Below the pieces are notes generated by a model, which had not been told where the DNA came from, made no database searches, and saw nothing but the letters and a program-made list of their open reading frames with translations. From DASZVB01 sp036272055 (GTDB taxonomy: Bacteria > Myxococcota_A > Polyangia > Polyangiales > Polyangiaceae): a stretch of 64,000 nucleotides of DNA. The position numbers and the translations under genes were made by a program. The first letter of the stretch is position 1. Every line of letters starts with the position of its first letter. The stretch covers positions 91,038 to 155,037 of the forward strand of contig DATAZL010000001.1 of the NCBI GenBank assembly GCA_036272055.1, in the 5' to 3' direction. Positions 42,077 to 50,105 of the stretch are shown here, one piece after another.

Positions 42077-44580
42077 TGGCACGCCTCACACGACTCGGGG
42101 TTCTCGAGCGAGCACGCGATCGCGGCAGCTTCCTGCTCGGAAACGGCGGGCGGCGCGGGCGTCCAGCCCGGTTCTCCACGGGGATCGCCGTCGCGGGACG
42201 CGGTGTGCACCGGCTCTTCCGGCGTCTCGACCGTCGCCTTCGCGATGCGCGTCGCGGGTCGCGAGCGCAGGTAGTACGTCGTCTTGAGACCACGCTGCCA
42301 GGCGTAGAAGTACATCGACGACAGCTGCCCGATGTTCGGGCTCTCGATGAACAGGTTGAGCGACTGGCTCTGATCGATGAACGCACCGCGGTCGGCGGCC
42401 ATGTCGATGAGCGAACGCATCGGGAGCTCCCACGCCGTCCGGTAGATCGCGCGGAGCGACTCCGGCAACTCGGTGAGGTTCTGCACCGAGCCCTCGTTCA
42501 TCTTGAGCCGTGAGCGCATCGCGTCCGTCCAGACGCCGAGGACCTGGAGCTCGCGCACGAGATAGCGATTCACCTGGAGGAAATCGCCGGAAAGGGTCTC
42601 GCGCTTGTACAGGTTCGAGATCTGCGGCTCGATGCACTCGTAGCAGCCGGCGATCGACGCGATGGTCGCCGTCGGCGCGATCGCGACGAGGAGCGAGTTA
42701 CGGAGCCCGTGCTTCTTCACGCGAGCACGGAGCTCGTCCCAGCGCTCGGTGTTCTCCGGAGTGACGTTCCAGGCGTCGAACTGGAGCTCGCCCTGCGCGG
42801 CGCGCGTCTCGGCGAACGTCTCGTGCTGTCCTCGCTCCGCGGCGAGCTCGACGGAAGCCGAGAGAGCGTGGAAGTACACCTCCTCGGAGATGCGCTGCGA
42901 GATCTCGCGCGCTTCCGGCGCATCGAACGGGAGACGCATCTGGAAGAACACGTCCTGGACGCCCATCAAACCGAGGCCGATCGGGCGCCAGCGGAGGTTC
43001 GACGTCTTCGCCTTCGCGATCGGGTAGAAATTCAGGTCGATCACGCGGTCGAGCTGCCGCACCGCGGTGCGAACCGTGCTGGCGAGCTTGTCGAAGTCGA
43101 ACGACACGACGCCGTCCGCGCCGAGCACCGTATGCCGTCCCAGGTTGATCGAACCGAGGTTACACACCGCCGTCTCGCTGTTCGACGTCACCTCGAGGAT
43201 CTCCGTGCAGAGATTCGACAGGTGCACGACGCGACCGGGGAGCGCCGTCTGGTTGCAGGCGCGGTTCGCCTTGTCCTTGAACGTCATCCAGCCGTTGCCG
43301 GTCTGGGCGAGCGTCCGCATCATGCGCGCGTACAGATCGCGGGCCTTGACGACCTTCCGTGCAATGCCCGCGGCTTCTGCCTCGAGGTAACGGCGCTCGA
43401 ACGCCTCGCCGTACAGGTCCGTCAGATCCGGGACGCCCTTCGGATCGAAGAGACTCCACTCGGCGTCCGCCTGGACGCGCTTCATGAACAGATCCGGGAC
43501 CCAGTTCGCGAGGTTCAGGTTGTGCGTGCGGCTCGCCTCGTCACCCGTGTTGTCGCGGAGCTCGAGGAAGTCCTCGATGTCGGCGTGCCACGTCTCGAGG
43601 TACACGCAGCACGCGCCCTTGCGCTTGCCGCCCTGGTTCACCGCCGCGACCGACGCGTCGAGCGTCTTCAGCCACGGCACGATACCGTTCGAGTGCCCGT
43701 TGGTGCTCTCGATGAGCGAGCCGCGCGAGCGCACGCGGTGGTACGCGAGCCCGATGCCGCCGGAGAACTTCGAGAGCAGCGCGATGTCCGTGTAACGGCT
43801 GTAGATGTCCTCGAGGTGATCGGAGGGGGAATCGAGGAGAAAGCAGCTCGAAAGCTGCTCGTGTCGCGTCCCCGAGTTGAACAGGGTCGGCGAGCTCGGC
43901 AGATACTCGAGCGACGAGAAGAGGGCGTAGAGCTCGAGCGCCTCGGGCACGCTCTCCGAGAGCGCGCAGGCGATGCGCAGGAAGAATTGCTGCGGCGTCT
44001 CGATGACCTGGCGGGTCGTCGGATGCTTGATGAGATACCGGTCGTAGACGGTCCGGAGGCCGAAGTACTCGAACTCCGCGTCGCGCGCCGGCAGGAGCGC
44101 GTCGTTCAGCTTGCGCGCGTTCGCGGTGACGAAGGCGAGCAGACGATCATTGACGAGACCGAGACGGTGACCGGTGGCGATGGACTGCGAGAAGGCGTGG
44201 ATCTCCTGATTGCGGACCTCCTTCTCGACGTAGGTGGCGAGCAGGCGGGCCGCGAGCTTCGCGTACTGCGGCTCCTCGAAGATGAGACCTGCAGCGGTCT
44301 GGATCGAAAGCTGATCGAGCTCGCGCGTCGTCGCGCCGTCGTAGAGACCGCTGATCGTCTTCATCGCGACGCGGAGCGCGTCGACGTTGGTGAGGCCGAG
44401 ACACGAACGATTCACCGCGCGCACGATCTTGTTGATGTCGACCGGCTCGCTCGTGCCGTTGCGCTTCTTCACGCGCATGGTCGACTGCGGATAGCCGTCG
44501 TCGATCGAGGTGGTCGGAGTCGTGCTCGCGTTACGCAACGGCGCCCGGCCGTTGGTCTTCGTCGTCGTCTCGGTCAGCAT
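42073..44580 (-). CDS. nrdA: Ribonucleoside-diphosphate reductase alpha subunit (class Ia)
   Basis: An 835-residue protein from ATG 44580 (GAGGA upstream). The N-terminal ATP-cone (MRVKKRNGTSEPVDINKIVR to YVEKEV) gives allosteric activity control. The catalytic barrel has LSSCFLLD, CVYLETWHADIEDFLELRDN, NLNLANWVPDLFM, AVCNLGSINLGRH, ATIASIAGCYECIEP, and PTATIAS in the finger loop. The C-terminus ends CEACQ, the redox-shuttle Cys pair. It converts NDPs to dNDPs with NrdB. Control: a cobalamin riboswitch in the leader and an NrdR-box-like site on the promoter. Organisms with this arrangement usually also own a B12-dependent class II enzyme elsewhere (known from Streptomyces). Confidence 0.93.
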   Translation of the reverse strand: MLTETTTKTNGRAPLRNASTTPTTSIDDGYPQSTMRVKKRNGTSEPVDINKIVRAVNRSCLGLTNVDALRVAMKTISGLYDGATTRELDQLSIQTAAGLIFEEPQYAKLAARLLATYVEKEVRNQEIHAFSQSIATGHRLGLVNDRLLAFVTANARKLNDALLPARDAEFEYFGLRTVYDRYLIKHPTTRQVIETPQQFFLRIACALSESVPEALELYALFSSLEYLPSSPTLFNSGTRHEQLSSCFLLDSPSDHLEDIYSRYTDIALLSKFSGGIGLAYHRVRSRGSLIESTNGHSNGIVPWLKTLDASVAAVNQGGKRKGACCVYLETWHADIEDFLELRDNTGDEASRTHNLNLANWVPDLFMKRVQADAEWSLFDPKGVPDLTDLYGEAFERRYLEAEAAGIARKVVKARDLYARMMRTLAQTGNGWMTFKDKANRACNQTALPGRVVHLSNLCTEILEVTSNSETAVCNLGSINLGRHTVLGADGVVSFDFDKLASTVRTAVRQLDRVIDLNFYPIAKAKTSNLRWRPIGLGLMGVQDVFFQMRLPFDAPEAREISQRISEEVYFHALSASVELAAERGQHETFAETRAAQGELQFDAWNVTPENTERWDELRARVKKHGLRNSLLVAIAPTATIASIAGCYECIEPQISNLYKRETLSGDFLQVNRYLVRELQVLGVWTDAMRSRLKMNEGSVQNLTELPESLRAIYRTAWELPMRSLIDMAADRGAFIDQSQSLNLFIESPNIGQLSSMYFYAWQRGLKTTYYLRSRPATRIAKATVETPEEPVHTASRDGDPRGEPGWTPAPPAVSEQEAAAIACSLENPESCEACQ

Positions 44581-44729
44581 GCTCGTCCTCGCTTCGGTGG
44601 GGCAGACCCGCCGCCCCGTGAAGCCCGCGAAGAAAGAAAGCCGGCCGACGCGCCCCATGCGCGTGGAACCGACCTACCGCCTCCCGCGAAGCTCTGGTCG
44701 AAACCGACGCCTTCTCGATCTGACGTCGG

Positions 44730-44887
44730 ATGCCGGCAGGTCTTCGGGCTCACGAGCACGCCTCGGCTTTCGCCGAGCTTCCTACCGCCCACCACTTCCC
44801 GGGACCGTCGTCCCAGTGATCGGAGTGGGTTTCGTTCTCGCTGACCGCTGCGGGGCAGCCCCGGATTTTCACCGGGTTCCCTTTTCA
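44730..44887 (-). promoter_or_regulatory. Cobalamin riboswitch upstream of nrdAB
   Basis: Minus strand from about 44885: GGGAACCCGGTGAAAATCCG, then GGGCTGCCCCGCAGCGGTCA (aptamer core), an internal arm, GGGAAGTGGTGGGCGG, a strong stem (AGCTCGGCGAAAGCCGAGGC), and the B12 box GAGCCCGAAGACCTGCCGG ending at 44733. No T-run terminator is seen before nrdA. A GC-rich stem (GGGGC...GCCCC) lies just upstream of the ribosome site, so control may be translational. Confidence 0.92.
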
Positions 44888-44923
44888 ACCCGTGGCCGAA
44901 ACCACGAGTACCAGCACGAAGTG

Positions 44924-44954
44924 CAATATATTGTGATGCAGGGCAGGACGTCAA
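44924..44954 (-). promoter_or_regulatory. nrdA promoter with NrdR-box-like palindrome
   Basis: Minus strand: TTGACG (-35, 44949-44954), an 18-base spacer, then TATATT (-10, 44925-44930). The perfect palindrome CAATATATTG (44924-44933) within ATCACAATATATTGCAC matches the NrdR repressor box consensus and overlaps the -10. NrdR boxes normally occur in pairs about 31 bp apart; a second good copy is not visible. Confidence 0.6.
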
Positions 44955-44961
44955 CGACAGA

Positions 44962-44988
44962 TTGGGGTCCGACAGAGATAGACCCCAA
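44962..44988. other. Hairpin between nrdA promoter and EamA remnant
   Basis: TTGGGGTC (44962-44969) and GACCCCAA (44981-44988) form a perfect 8-bp stem. It lacks a T run and has no gene ending nearby, so its role (binding site or weak bidirectional terminator) is unclear. Confidence 0.35.
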
Positions 44989-45089
44989 CGCCTTGGGGAC
45001 CCTCCGCTTTCCGGTGCCTACCGGCCGGGTTGTAAAAATGCGGCCCGGGTCCTATTCATGCCGGCGAAAGCCCACGTGCCGGTGACCCG

Positions 45090-45861
45090 ATGACAGCGCC
45101 GCTCGAGGCAAGGCGATCCGGCTCGGCGTTCCGCCCGAGGGACGTCGTGCTGTTGCTCCTGCTCGCGACGTTCTGGGGGCACTCGTTCCTCTTCATCAAG
45201 ATGGCGGTCTCGTCGGTGCCGCCGGTGTGGATCGTGACGACGCGGATGACCGTCGGGGGCGTCCTCTTGATGACGATCGTCGGCGCGCTGCGACGCCCTC
45301 TTCCCCGGGACGGCAAGACGCTGGCGACGCTCGCCTTCGTCGGCATCGTCGGCGGAGGTCGTGGGCGGTGAAGTGAGCGCAGGGAAGTCCGTCGCTGCGC
45401 TCGTCGTCGCGGTGCTGGCCACGGCGGGATACGCGGTGGCGAGCGTCGTCACCCGCGCGCGCATCTCCGGGCGTGTGCCGAACCTGCAGATCGCCGCGGT
45501 CCAGCTCGTGGCGGGCGCCATGGCCATCGCACCGATCGCGTGGGTAACGACCGGACCGCCTCCGACGCACCTCGCGCCCGTCGTGATCGGCGCGCTCGCC
45601 GCCCTCGGATTGCTCGGCACCGGTCTCGCGTTCTTGATCTACTTCACGCTCATCGCGCGCGTCGGAGCCACGAACGCGTCGATGGTGACGTATCTGGTGC
45701 CCGTGGTCGGACTGACGTCGGGCTCCGTCTTCCGCGGCGAACACTTCGGAGCAAACGTCTTCGCCGGCGCGCTGCTGCTGATCGGCGGCGTATGGCTGAG
45801 TCAGAAGCAACCCATGACCACGACCGCCGCGATCGGTCCGCCGCGCGCTTCCGAGCGCTGA
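45090..45861 (+). pseudogene. EamA/DMT-family transporter, internally deleted and frameshifted
   Basis: The first frame from ATG 45090 encodes the start of a drug/metabolite transporter (FWGHSFLFIKMAVSSVPP, first three transmembrane helices) and runs into a stop at 45371. A second frame continues from about 45355 (EVVGGEVSAGKSVAALVVAV) through five more helices to FRGEHFGANVFAGALLLIGG and the stop at 45861. Compared with a normal protein of about 300 residues, roughly 60-80 residues around helices 4-5 are missing, together with a frame change, at about 45350. Inactive unless the assembly is wrong here. Confidence 0.75.
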
Positions 45862-45999
45862 GGTGGGAACGGCGTTGCTATTCGAGGAGCGCGATCACCC
45901 GATAGCAAGATCGTTCAAAAGGGGCGCGTGAGGCGCGTGATAGAGGCCGACCCACGGTTCTCGACTGGCGAGAGCCACCCGCGAAAGGGCTCTCTTCAC

Positions 46000-47817
46000 A
46001 TGGCTTCCTCGTTGATTCGTCGTGCGCGATTCGTCTCGTCCACGGCTTCGGTTCTCGCGCTCGCTCTCGCGCTGAGCGCGTGTCAGACGAAGGACACGCC
46101 GGGCGGCGACGGCGGCGCGCAAGACGGCACCGGAGGCAGCGACGGCGAGGACTCCGGCGCGGCCAGTTCATCCGCCGGCGGCAAGACCGGTGCGGGCGGC
46201 AAGGGCGGCGGCGCGACGACGAGCGGTGGCGCGACTGGAACGACGGACAGCGGCGCGGGCGGCTCGTCCGGCGACGCGGCCACCGCCGTGACCGACTCCG
46301 GCACCGGCGGCACGGCGACGACTCCCGACGGAGGCACCCCGGACTCGGGGGCCGCCGTGACGGATCCGGCAAACGAGGTGGACGGAACAGTCGTGTGGCG
46401 CGAGGGGTTCGAGACGACGTCGGACTGGTCCGTCGAGAACGGCGTGTTCGCGATCGGCGCACCGACGGCCGCAACAGGCCCCGCCGCGCACGGCGGCAAG
46501 AACGTCGGCGGCACCGGCCTGAAGAACGCTTACCCGGACGCGATGAGCTCGCGCCTCGTGAGTCAGGTCTTCACCGTACCGGCGAAGACTGACCTGCCGC
46601 GCGTCCGGTACTGGTACTGGTACGATTTCGGTGCCGGCGACTACGGGCAGCTCCAGATCAAGATCGCGGGCGGCTCCTGGCAGATCCTCGACAACGAGAC
46701 GCTCAACGGCAGCGGCGAGGGGTGGAATCAGCGCATCGTCGATCTGACGACGTACGCCGGTCAGAGCGTCCAGCTCGGCTTCTTCGCGTACGCGAACGGC
46801 GGGACGAGCAACACGAACCTCGGTCTCTTCATCGACGACGTCTCGCTCGAGACGGGCGCGACGGCATTCGGCAACGGGGACGGCTTCGAGAGCGGGTTCG
46901 GCAACTGGTCGGTCGAGAGTGGCGTGTGGTCGATCGGCGTGGACACCGCGCCGAAGGGACCGAAGTCGCACAGCGGCAAGCAGGTCGCGGCGACGGTGCT
47001 CGCGGGAGCGTACCCGGACGCGATGAGCTCGCGCCTCGCGAGCCCCGAGTTCGTGGTGCCGGCGAAGGAGCAGACTCCGCGCATCCGGTACTGGTACTAC
47101 AGCGATTTCGGCGCCGGCGATTACGGCCAGCTCCAGGTCCGGGTCGTGGGCGGCTCCTGGCAAATACTCGACAATGAGACCGTCAACCTGACTGGACAGG
47201 GATATGCCCAGCGCATCGTGGACCTCAGCGCCTACGAGAAGCAGACGATCCAGATCGGATTCTTCGCGTACGCCAACGGTGGCACCAGCAACGCGAGCCT
47301 CGGCTACTACATCGACGACGTGTCGCTCGAGGTAGGGCCGATGAAGTTCGTGACGCCGCAGGGCTTCGAGAACGGCTTCAGCGACTGGTCCGTCGAGGAC
47401 GGCGTCTGGACCATCGGCGCACCGAAGGCGCCCCTCGGGCCGACCGGCGCGCACGGCGGCAAGGACGTGGCCGGAACGACGATCGCCGGCAGTTACCCCG
47501 ACGCCATGAGCGCGCGCCTCGCGAGCCCATCGTTCACGGTCGCGCCCAAGGAGAAGAACCCGCGCCTCCGCTATTGGTCCTGGTACGACTTCGGCTCCGG
47601 CGATTACGCGAATCTGCAGATCCGGATCGCCGGCGGGCAGTGGCAGCCCTTCGGCAACGAAACGCTCACCGGCACCGGCACCGACTGGACGCAGAGCATC
47701 ATCGACCTCAGCCCCTACGAGCGCCAGACCGTCCAGATCGGCTTCTTCGCCTACGCCAACGGCGGCACGAACAACACGAACCTCGGGCTCTACGTCGACG
47801 ATCTCTCGATCGAGTAG
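46000..47817 (+). CDS. Lipoprotein with three tandem MAM/jelly-roll-like repeats
   Basis: A 605-residue protein from ATG 46000 (AAAGGG upstream). The lipoprotein signal (FVSSTASVLALALALSAC) is followed by a Gly/Thr/Asp-rich low-complexity linker of about 100 residues. Then come three repeats of 159-160 residues, beginning near nucleotides 46405, 46882 and 47362 (GFE..F.DWSVE.GVW.IG, AYPDAMSSRLASP.F.VP, RYWYWYDFGAGDYGQLQI, QLGFFAYANGGTSNTNLGL, IDDVSLE). The repeats have the strand pattern of extracellular adhesion domains related to MAM/LamG. Probably a surface adhesin or carbohydrate-binding lipoprotein. Confidence 0.72.
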   Translation: MASSLIRRARFVSSTASVLALALALSACQTKDTPGGDGGAQDGTGGSDGEDSGAASSSAGGKTGAGGKGGGATTSGGATGTTDSGAGGSSGDAATAVTDSGTGGTATTPDGGTPDSGAAVTDPANEVDGTVVWREGFETTSDWSVENGVFAIGAPTAATGPAAHGGKNVGGTGLKNAYPDAMSSRLVSQVFTVPAKTDLPRVRYWYWYDFGAGDYGQLQIKIAGGSWQILDNETLNGSGEGWNQRIVDLTTYAGQSVQLGFFAYANGGTSNTNLGLFIDDVSLETGATAFGNGDGFESGFGNWSVESGVWSIGVDTAPKGPKSHSGKQVAATVLAGAYPDAMSSRLASPEFVVPAKEQTPRIRYWYYSDFGAGDYGQLQVRVVGGSWQILDNETVNLTGQGYAQRIVDLSAYEKQTIQIGFFAYANGGTSNASLGYYIDDVSLEVGPMKFVTPQGFENGFSDWSVEDGVWTIGAPKAPLGPTGAHGGKDVAGTTIAGSYPDAMSARLASPSFTVAPKEKNPRLRYWSWYDFGSGDYANLQIRIAGGQWQPFGNETLTGTGTDWTQSIIDLSPYERQTVQIGFFAYANGGTNNTNLGLYVDDLSIE

Positions 47818-47885
47818 GTAGCCGTCCCCCGGCACCGTCGAAATCTCTGCCGTCATTCCGGAGCTGGACGTAAAATCCAGCTCTG

Positions 47886-48416
47886 ATGCCGGGCTTCGTC
47901 CTCTGGTTCACCGGGCTCAGCGGCTCCGGGAAGAGCACGCTCGCGACGATGGTGACGGCAGAGCTCGCGCGCCGGAGCGTGCACACCGAGGCACTCGACG
48001 GCGACGAGATCCGACGGCATCTGTCGCGTGGGCTCGGCTTTTCGCGCGAGGACCGCGACGAGAACGTGCGGCGCATCGCCTTCATCGCGCGCATCGTCGA
48101 GCGGTGCGGCGCATGCGCGATCGTGTCGACGATCAGCCCCTATGCCGCGACGCGGGAAGAGGTGAGAAAGCTCATGAAGACGTTCGTGCTCGTCTTCACC
48201 GAGTGCTCGATGCCGGAGCTCGTGCGGCGTGATCCGAAGGGCCTCTACAAGCGCGCGCTCGCCGGGGAGCTCACGAGCTTCACCGGTGTGTCGGACCTCT
48301 ACGAGCCGCCGGTTCTACCCGACGTACACTGCTACACCCACCTGGAAACCGAAGCCGAGAGTCTCGCGAAGATCGTGACGCACCTGGAAGAGCGCGCGCT
48401 CCTCGCGAGGCACTGA
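47886..48416 (+). CDS. cysC: Adenylylsulfate (APS) kinase
   Basis: A 176-residue protein from ATG 47886. P-loop GLSGSGKSTLA (residues 10-20), DGDEIRRHLSRGLGFSREDR, NVRRIAFIA and FTECSMPELVRRDPKGLYKR are CysC signatures. It phosphorylates APS to PAPS, the sulfate donor for sulfotransferases. No sulfurylase is nearby. Its stop is immediately followed by the GTG of a methyltransferase gene, and the cluster continues with envelope-type genes, suggesting PAPS for sulfated surface molecules. Confidence 0.88.
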   Translation: MPGFVLWFTGLSGSGKSTLATMVTAELARRSVHTEALDGDEIRRHLSRGLGFSREDRDENVRRIAFIARIVERCGACAIVSTISPYAATREEVRKLMKTFVLVFTECSMPELVRRDPKGLYKRALAGELTSFTGVSDLYEPPVLPDVHCYTHLETEAESLAKIVTHLEERALLARH

Positions 48417-49298
48417 GTGGCGCGCGACGCACCGACGTCGGAGACGGCGCGGCTCCTGCCGCACTTCGCGCTGCTTCAGGAAGGGTACGGCAGCGCGTAC
48501 GAGCGCTACGCGATCGGTGAGCTCATGGAATCGACGGCGCGCCGTCTGTCGGCACACACCGTCGCTGAGTGGCCGGCGAACGGCGTGCTCGGCGTGCCGG
48601 GATTGAAATCACTGCCGCTCGCGTTCGCAGGTTGCGCGGTGACGCTCTTGAACCCGAGCCGTACGCTCCTCGACGGCGCAAGCGAGATCTGGAGAGCTTC
48701 GGGGGCTCCCTCGCCGGCGCTGATCGTCGGCGATCCGGAAGACGGCGTCGCGGTGCGCGAATCGTCGTTCGACCTCATATGGAGCTTCTGCGCGTTCGAG
48801 CACGCGCGCGATCCGGATCGACTCGCCTCCGAGATGGTGCGCGTCGCGCGCGGGTACGTCATGGTGTTCGTGCAGAATGCGTGGATGCCCGGGGTGCACC
48901 TGCACCGTCTCCATCACCGCCTCGGCAAGCAGCGGTGGGATCACGGCGCGATCGGCTCGATGCGCGCCGAGTCGGTGGCACGACGGATCGAGCGCGCCGG
49001 CGCGGAGCTCGTCGAGCTCGGCGGGTGCGACTTGCCACCGTGGCCCGACCTCGACGTACGCTTGCCGCGCTTCGGACGGGCGCAGCCGACGCTGAAGGGC
49101 GCGCCGCGGCCCTACGGACCGGGCGACGCCGTGCTTTCGCCCTCCGACGCGGCGCGCGTCTTCGACGAGCCTGCTCGTCTGTCTCCCCCGATGCGGTTCC
49201 TCGCCGGCTGGCACGATCACGTGGAACGGCGGATCCCGCGAAGGATCCTGCGCTGGCTCGCGCATCACCCTTACGTCCTTGCCAAGAAGACCGGATAA
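48417..49298 (+). CDS. SAM-dependent methyltransferase (type 11-like)
   Basis: A 293-residue protein whose GTG directly follows the cysC stop. The central Rossmann-type part is recognisable (VGDPEDGVAVRESSFDLIWS then FCAFEHARDPDRLASEMVRV), the FD-L-x and EH-x3-DP pattern of class I methyltransferases acting on small molecules or glycans; the glycine-rich motif I is weak (GVLGVPGLKSLP). The C-terminal 17 residues (ILRWLAHHPYVLAKKTG) and following bases recur 761 bases downstream as a noncoding copy. Substrate unknown; cluster context suggests polysaccharide or lipid methylation. Confidence 0.65.
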   Translation: MARDAPTSETARLLPHFALLQEGYGSAYERYAIGELMESTARRLSAHTVAEWPANGVLGVPGLKSLPLAFAGCAVTLLNPSRTLLDGASEIWRASGAPSPALIVGDPEDGVAVRESSFDLIWSFCAFEHARDPDRLASEMVRVARGYVMVFVQNAWMPGVHLHRLHHRLGKQRWDHGAIGSMRAESVARRIERAGAELVELGGCDLPPWPDLDVRLPRFGRAQPTLKGAPRPYGPGDAVLSPSDAARVFDEPARLSPPMRFLAGWHDHVERRIPRRILRWLAHHPYVLAKKTG

Positions 49299-49309
49299 CG
49301 AGAAAAGGC
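49244..49309 (+). repeat. 66-bp direct repeat, copy 1
   Basis: Covers the last codons of the methyltransferase gene and 11 bases beyond (GATCCTGCGCTGGCTCGCGC to GAGAAAAGGC). Copy 2 at 50005-50070 differs at three positions. Confidence 0.9.
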
Positions 49310-49336
49310 GACTGAGCGACTGTACGTCGAACGAAG

Positions 49337-50005
49337 ATGAAGAAGCTGGTGGAGCTCGCCCGCGCAACCGTCCCCGGTGGCAAGGAGATGGTGCTCTACC
49401 GGAGGAACTGCGACTTCGTCGTGCACGTGGACGGGCGCGAGTTGATGGGCAGCCGCGCCCATGCTTCCGAGGAACGACTCGCCACGCTCGGATGCGCCGG
49501 CATGGAGTCGACGCCCGGCGCGCGAGTGCTCATCGGCGGGCTCGGAATGGGCTTCACTCTTCGCGCAGCCCTGCGAAAGCTGGGGGACGACGCACGCGTG
49601 GACGTCGCGGAGCTCGTGCCGAGCGTCACGCACTGGAACCACACTCACCTCGCGCATCTCGCGGGTGCGCCCTTGCTCGATTCGCGTGTTCGCGTCATCG
49701 AGTGCGACGTGTTCGACGTGCTCCGACAAGCGGACGCGACCTACGACGCCATCCTGCTCGACGTCGACAACGGCCCGCACGCGCTCAGCGCGCCCGCCAA
49801 TGCTCGCCTCTACGACGCGAACGGCCTGGCGCGCTCGAAGCGCGCGCTGCGGGCGGGAGGTACTCTGGCGGTGTGGTCCACGTCCGACGATCCGAAGTTC
49901 ACCGACCGTTTGACGCGAGCCGGCTTCACCGCACGCATCGAACGCCCCGTGGGCCGCGTCGGTGGAAGCGCACGCCACGTCCTCTTCATTGCCCGGAAGG
50001 CGTAG
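49337..50005 (+). CDS. Spermidine synthase-like methyltransferase-fold protein
   Basis: A 222-residue protein from ATG 49337. Motifs: RVLIGGLGMGFTLRAALR (SAM/dcSAM glycine loop), VDVAELVPSVTHWNH (acidic end of strand 2), DVFDVLRQADATYDAILLDV (D-x-x-D region) and DNGPHALSAPANARLYDANG, typical of spermine/spermidine synthase-like proteins that may act as spermidine synthases or methyltransferases. It sits between the two copies of the 66-bp repeat, so it may have been inserted or duplicated with them. Confidence 0.72.
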   Translation: MKKLVELARATVPGGKEMVLYRRNCDFVVHVDGRELMGSRAHASEERLATLGCAGMESTPGARVLIGGLGMGFTLRAALRKLGDDARVDVAELVPSVTHWNHTHLAHLAGAPLLDSRVRVIECDVFDVLRQADATYDAILLDVDNGPHALSAPANARLYDANGLARSKRALRAGGTLAVWSTSDDPKFTDRLTRAGFTARIERPVGRVGGSARHVLFIARKA

Positions 50006-50070
50006 ATCCTGCGCTGGCTCGCGCATCACCTTTACGTGCTTGCCAAGAAGACCGGATAGCGAGAAAAGGC
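50005..50070 (+). repeat. 66-bp direct repeat, copy 2
   Basis: 63 of 66 bases match 49244-49309. Here it does not code for the methyltransferase tail in context: it starts at the last base of the preceding gene and ends about 36 bases before the radical SAM gene. Confidence 0.9.
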
Positions 50071-50105
50071 TGGGTGGTGCGCGCGAAGCCGCCCGAGGTG
50101 CGACG

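Noticed and set aside
44962..44988. Factor-independent terminator between nrdA leader and EamA remnant
   Set aside because: The stem is perfect but lacks a T run on either strand and no gene ends nearby, so it was recorded only as a hairpin.
45018..45810. Long Arg/Asp-rich minus-strand frames opposite the EamA remnant
   Set aside because: They are antisense shadows of the transporter sequence, which shows clear membrane helices on the plus strand.
46168..47856. 562-residue minus-strand frame opposite the triple-repeat lipoprotein
   Set aside because: It mirrors the repeat gene; the plus strand has a lipobox, ribosome site and conserved strand pattern.
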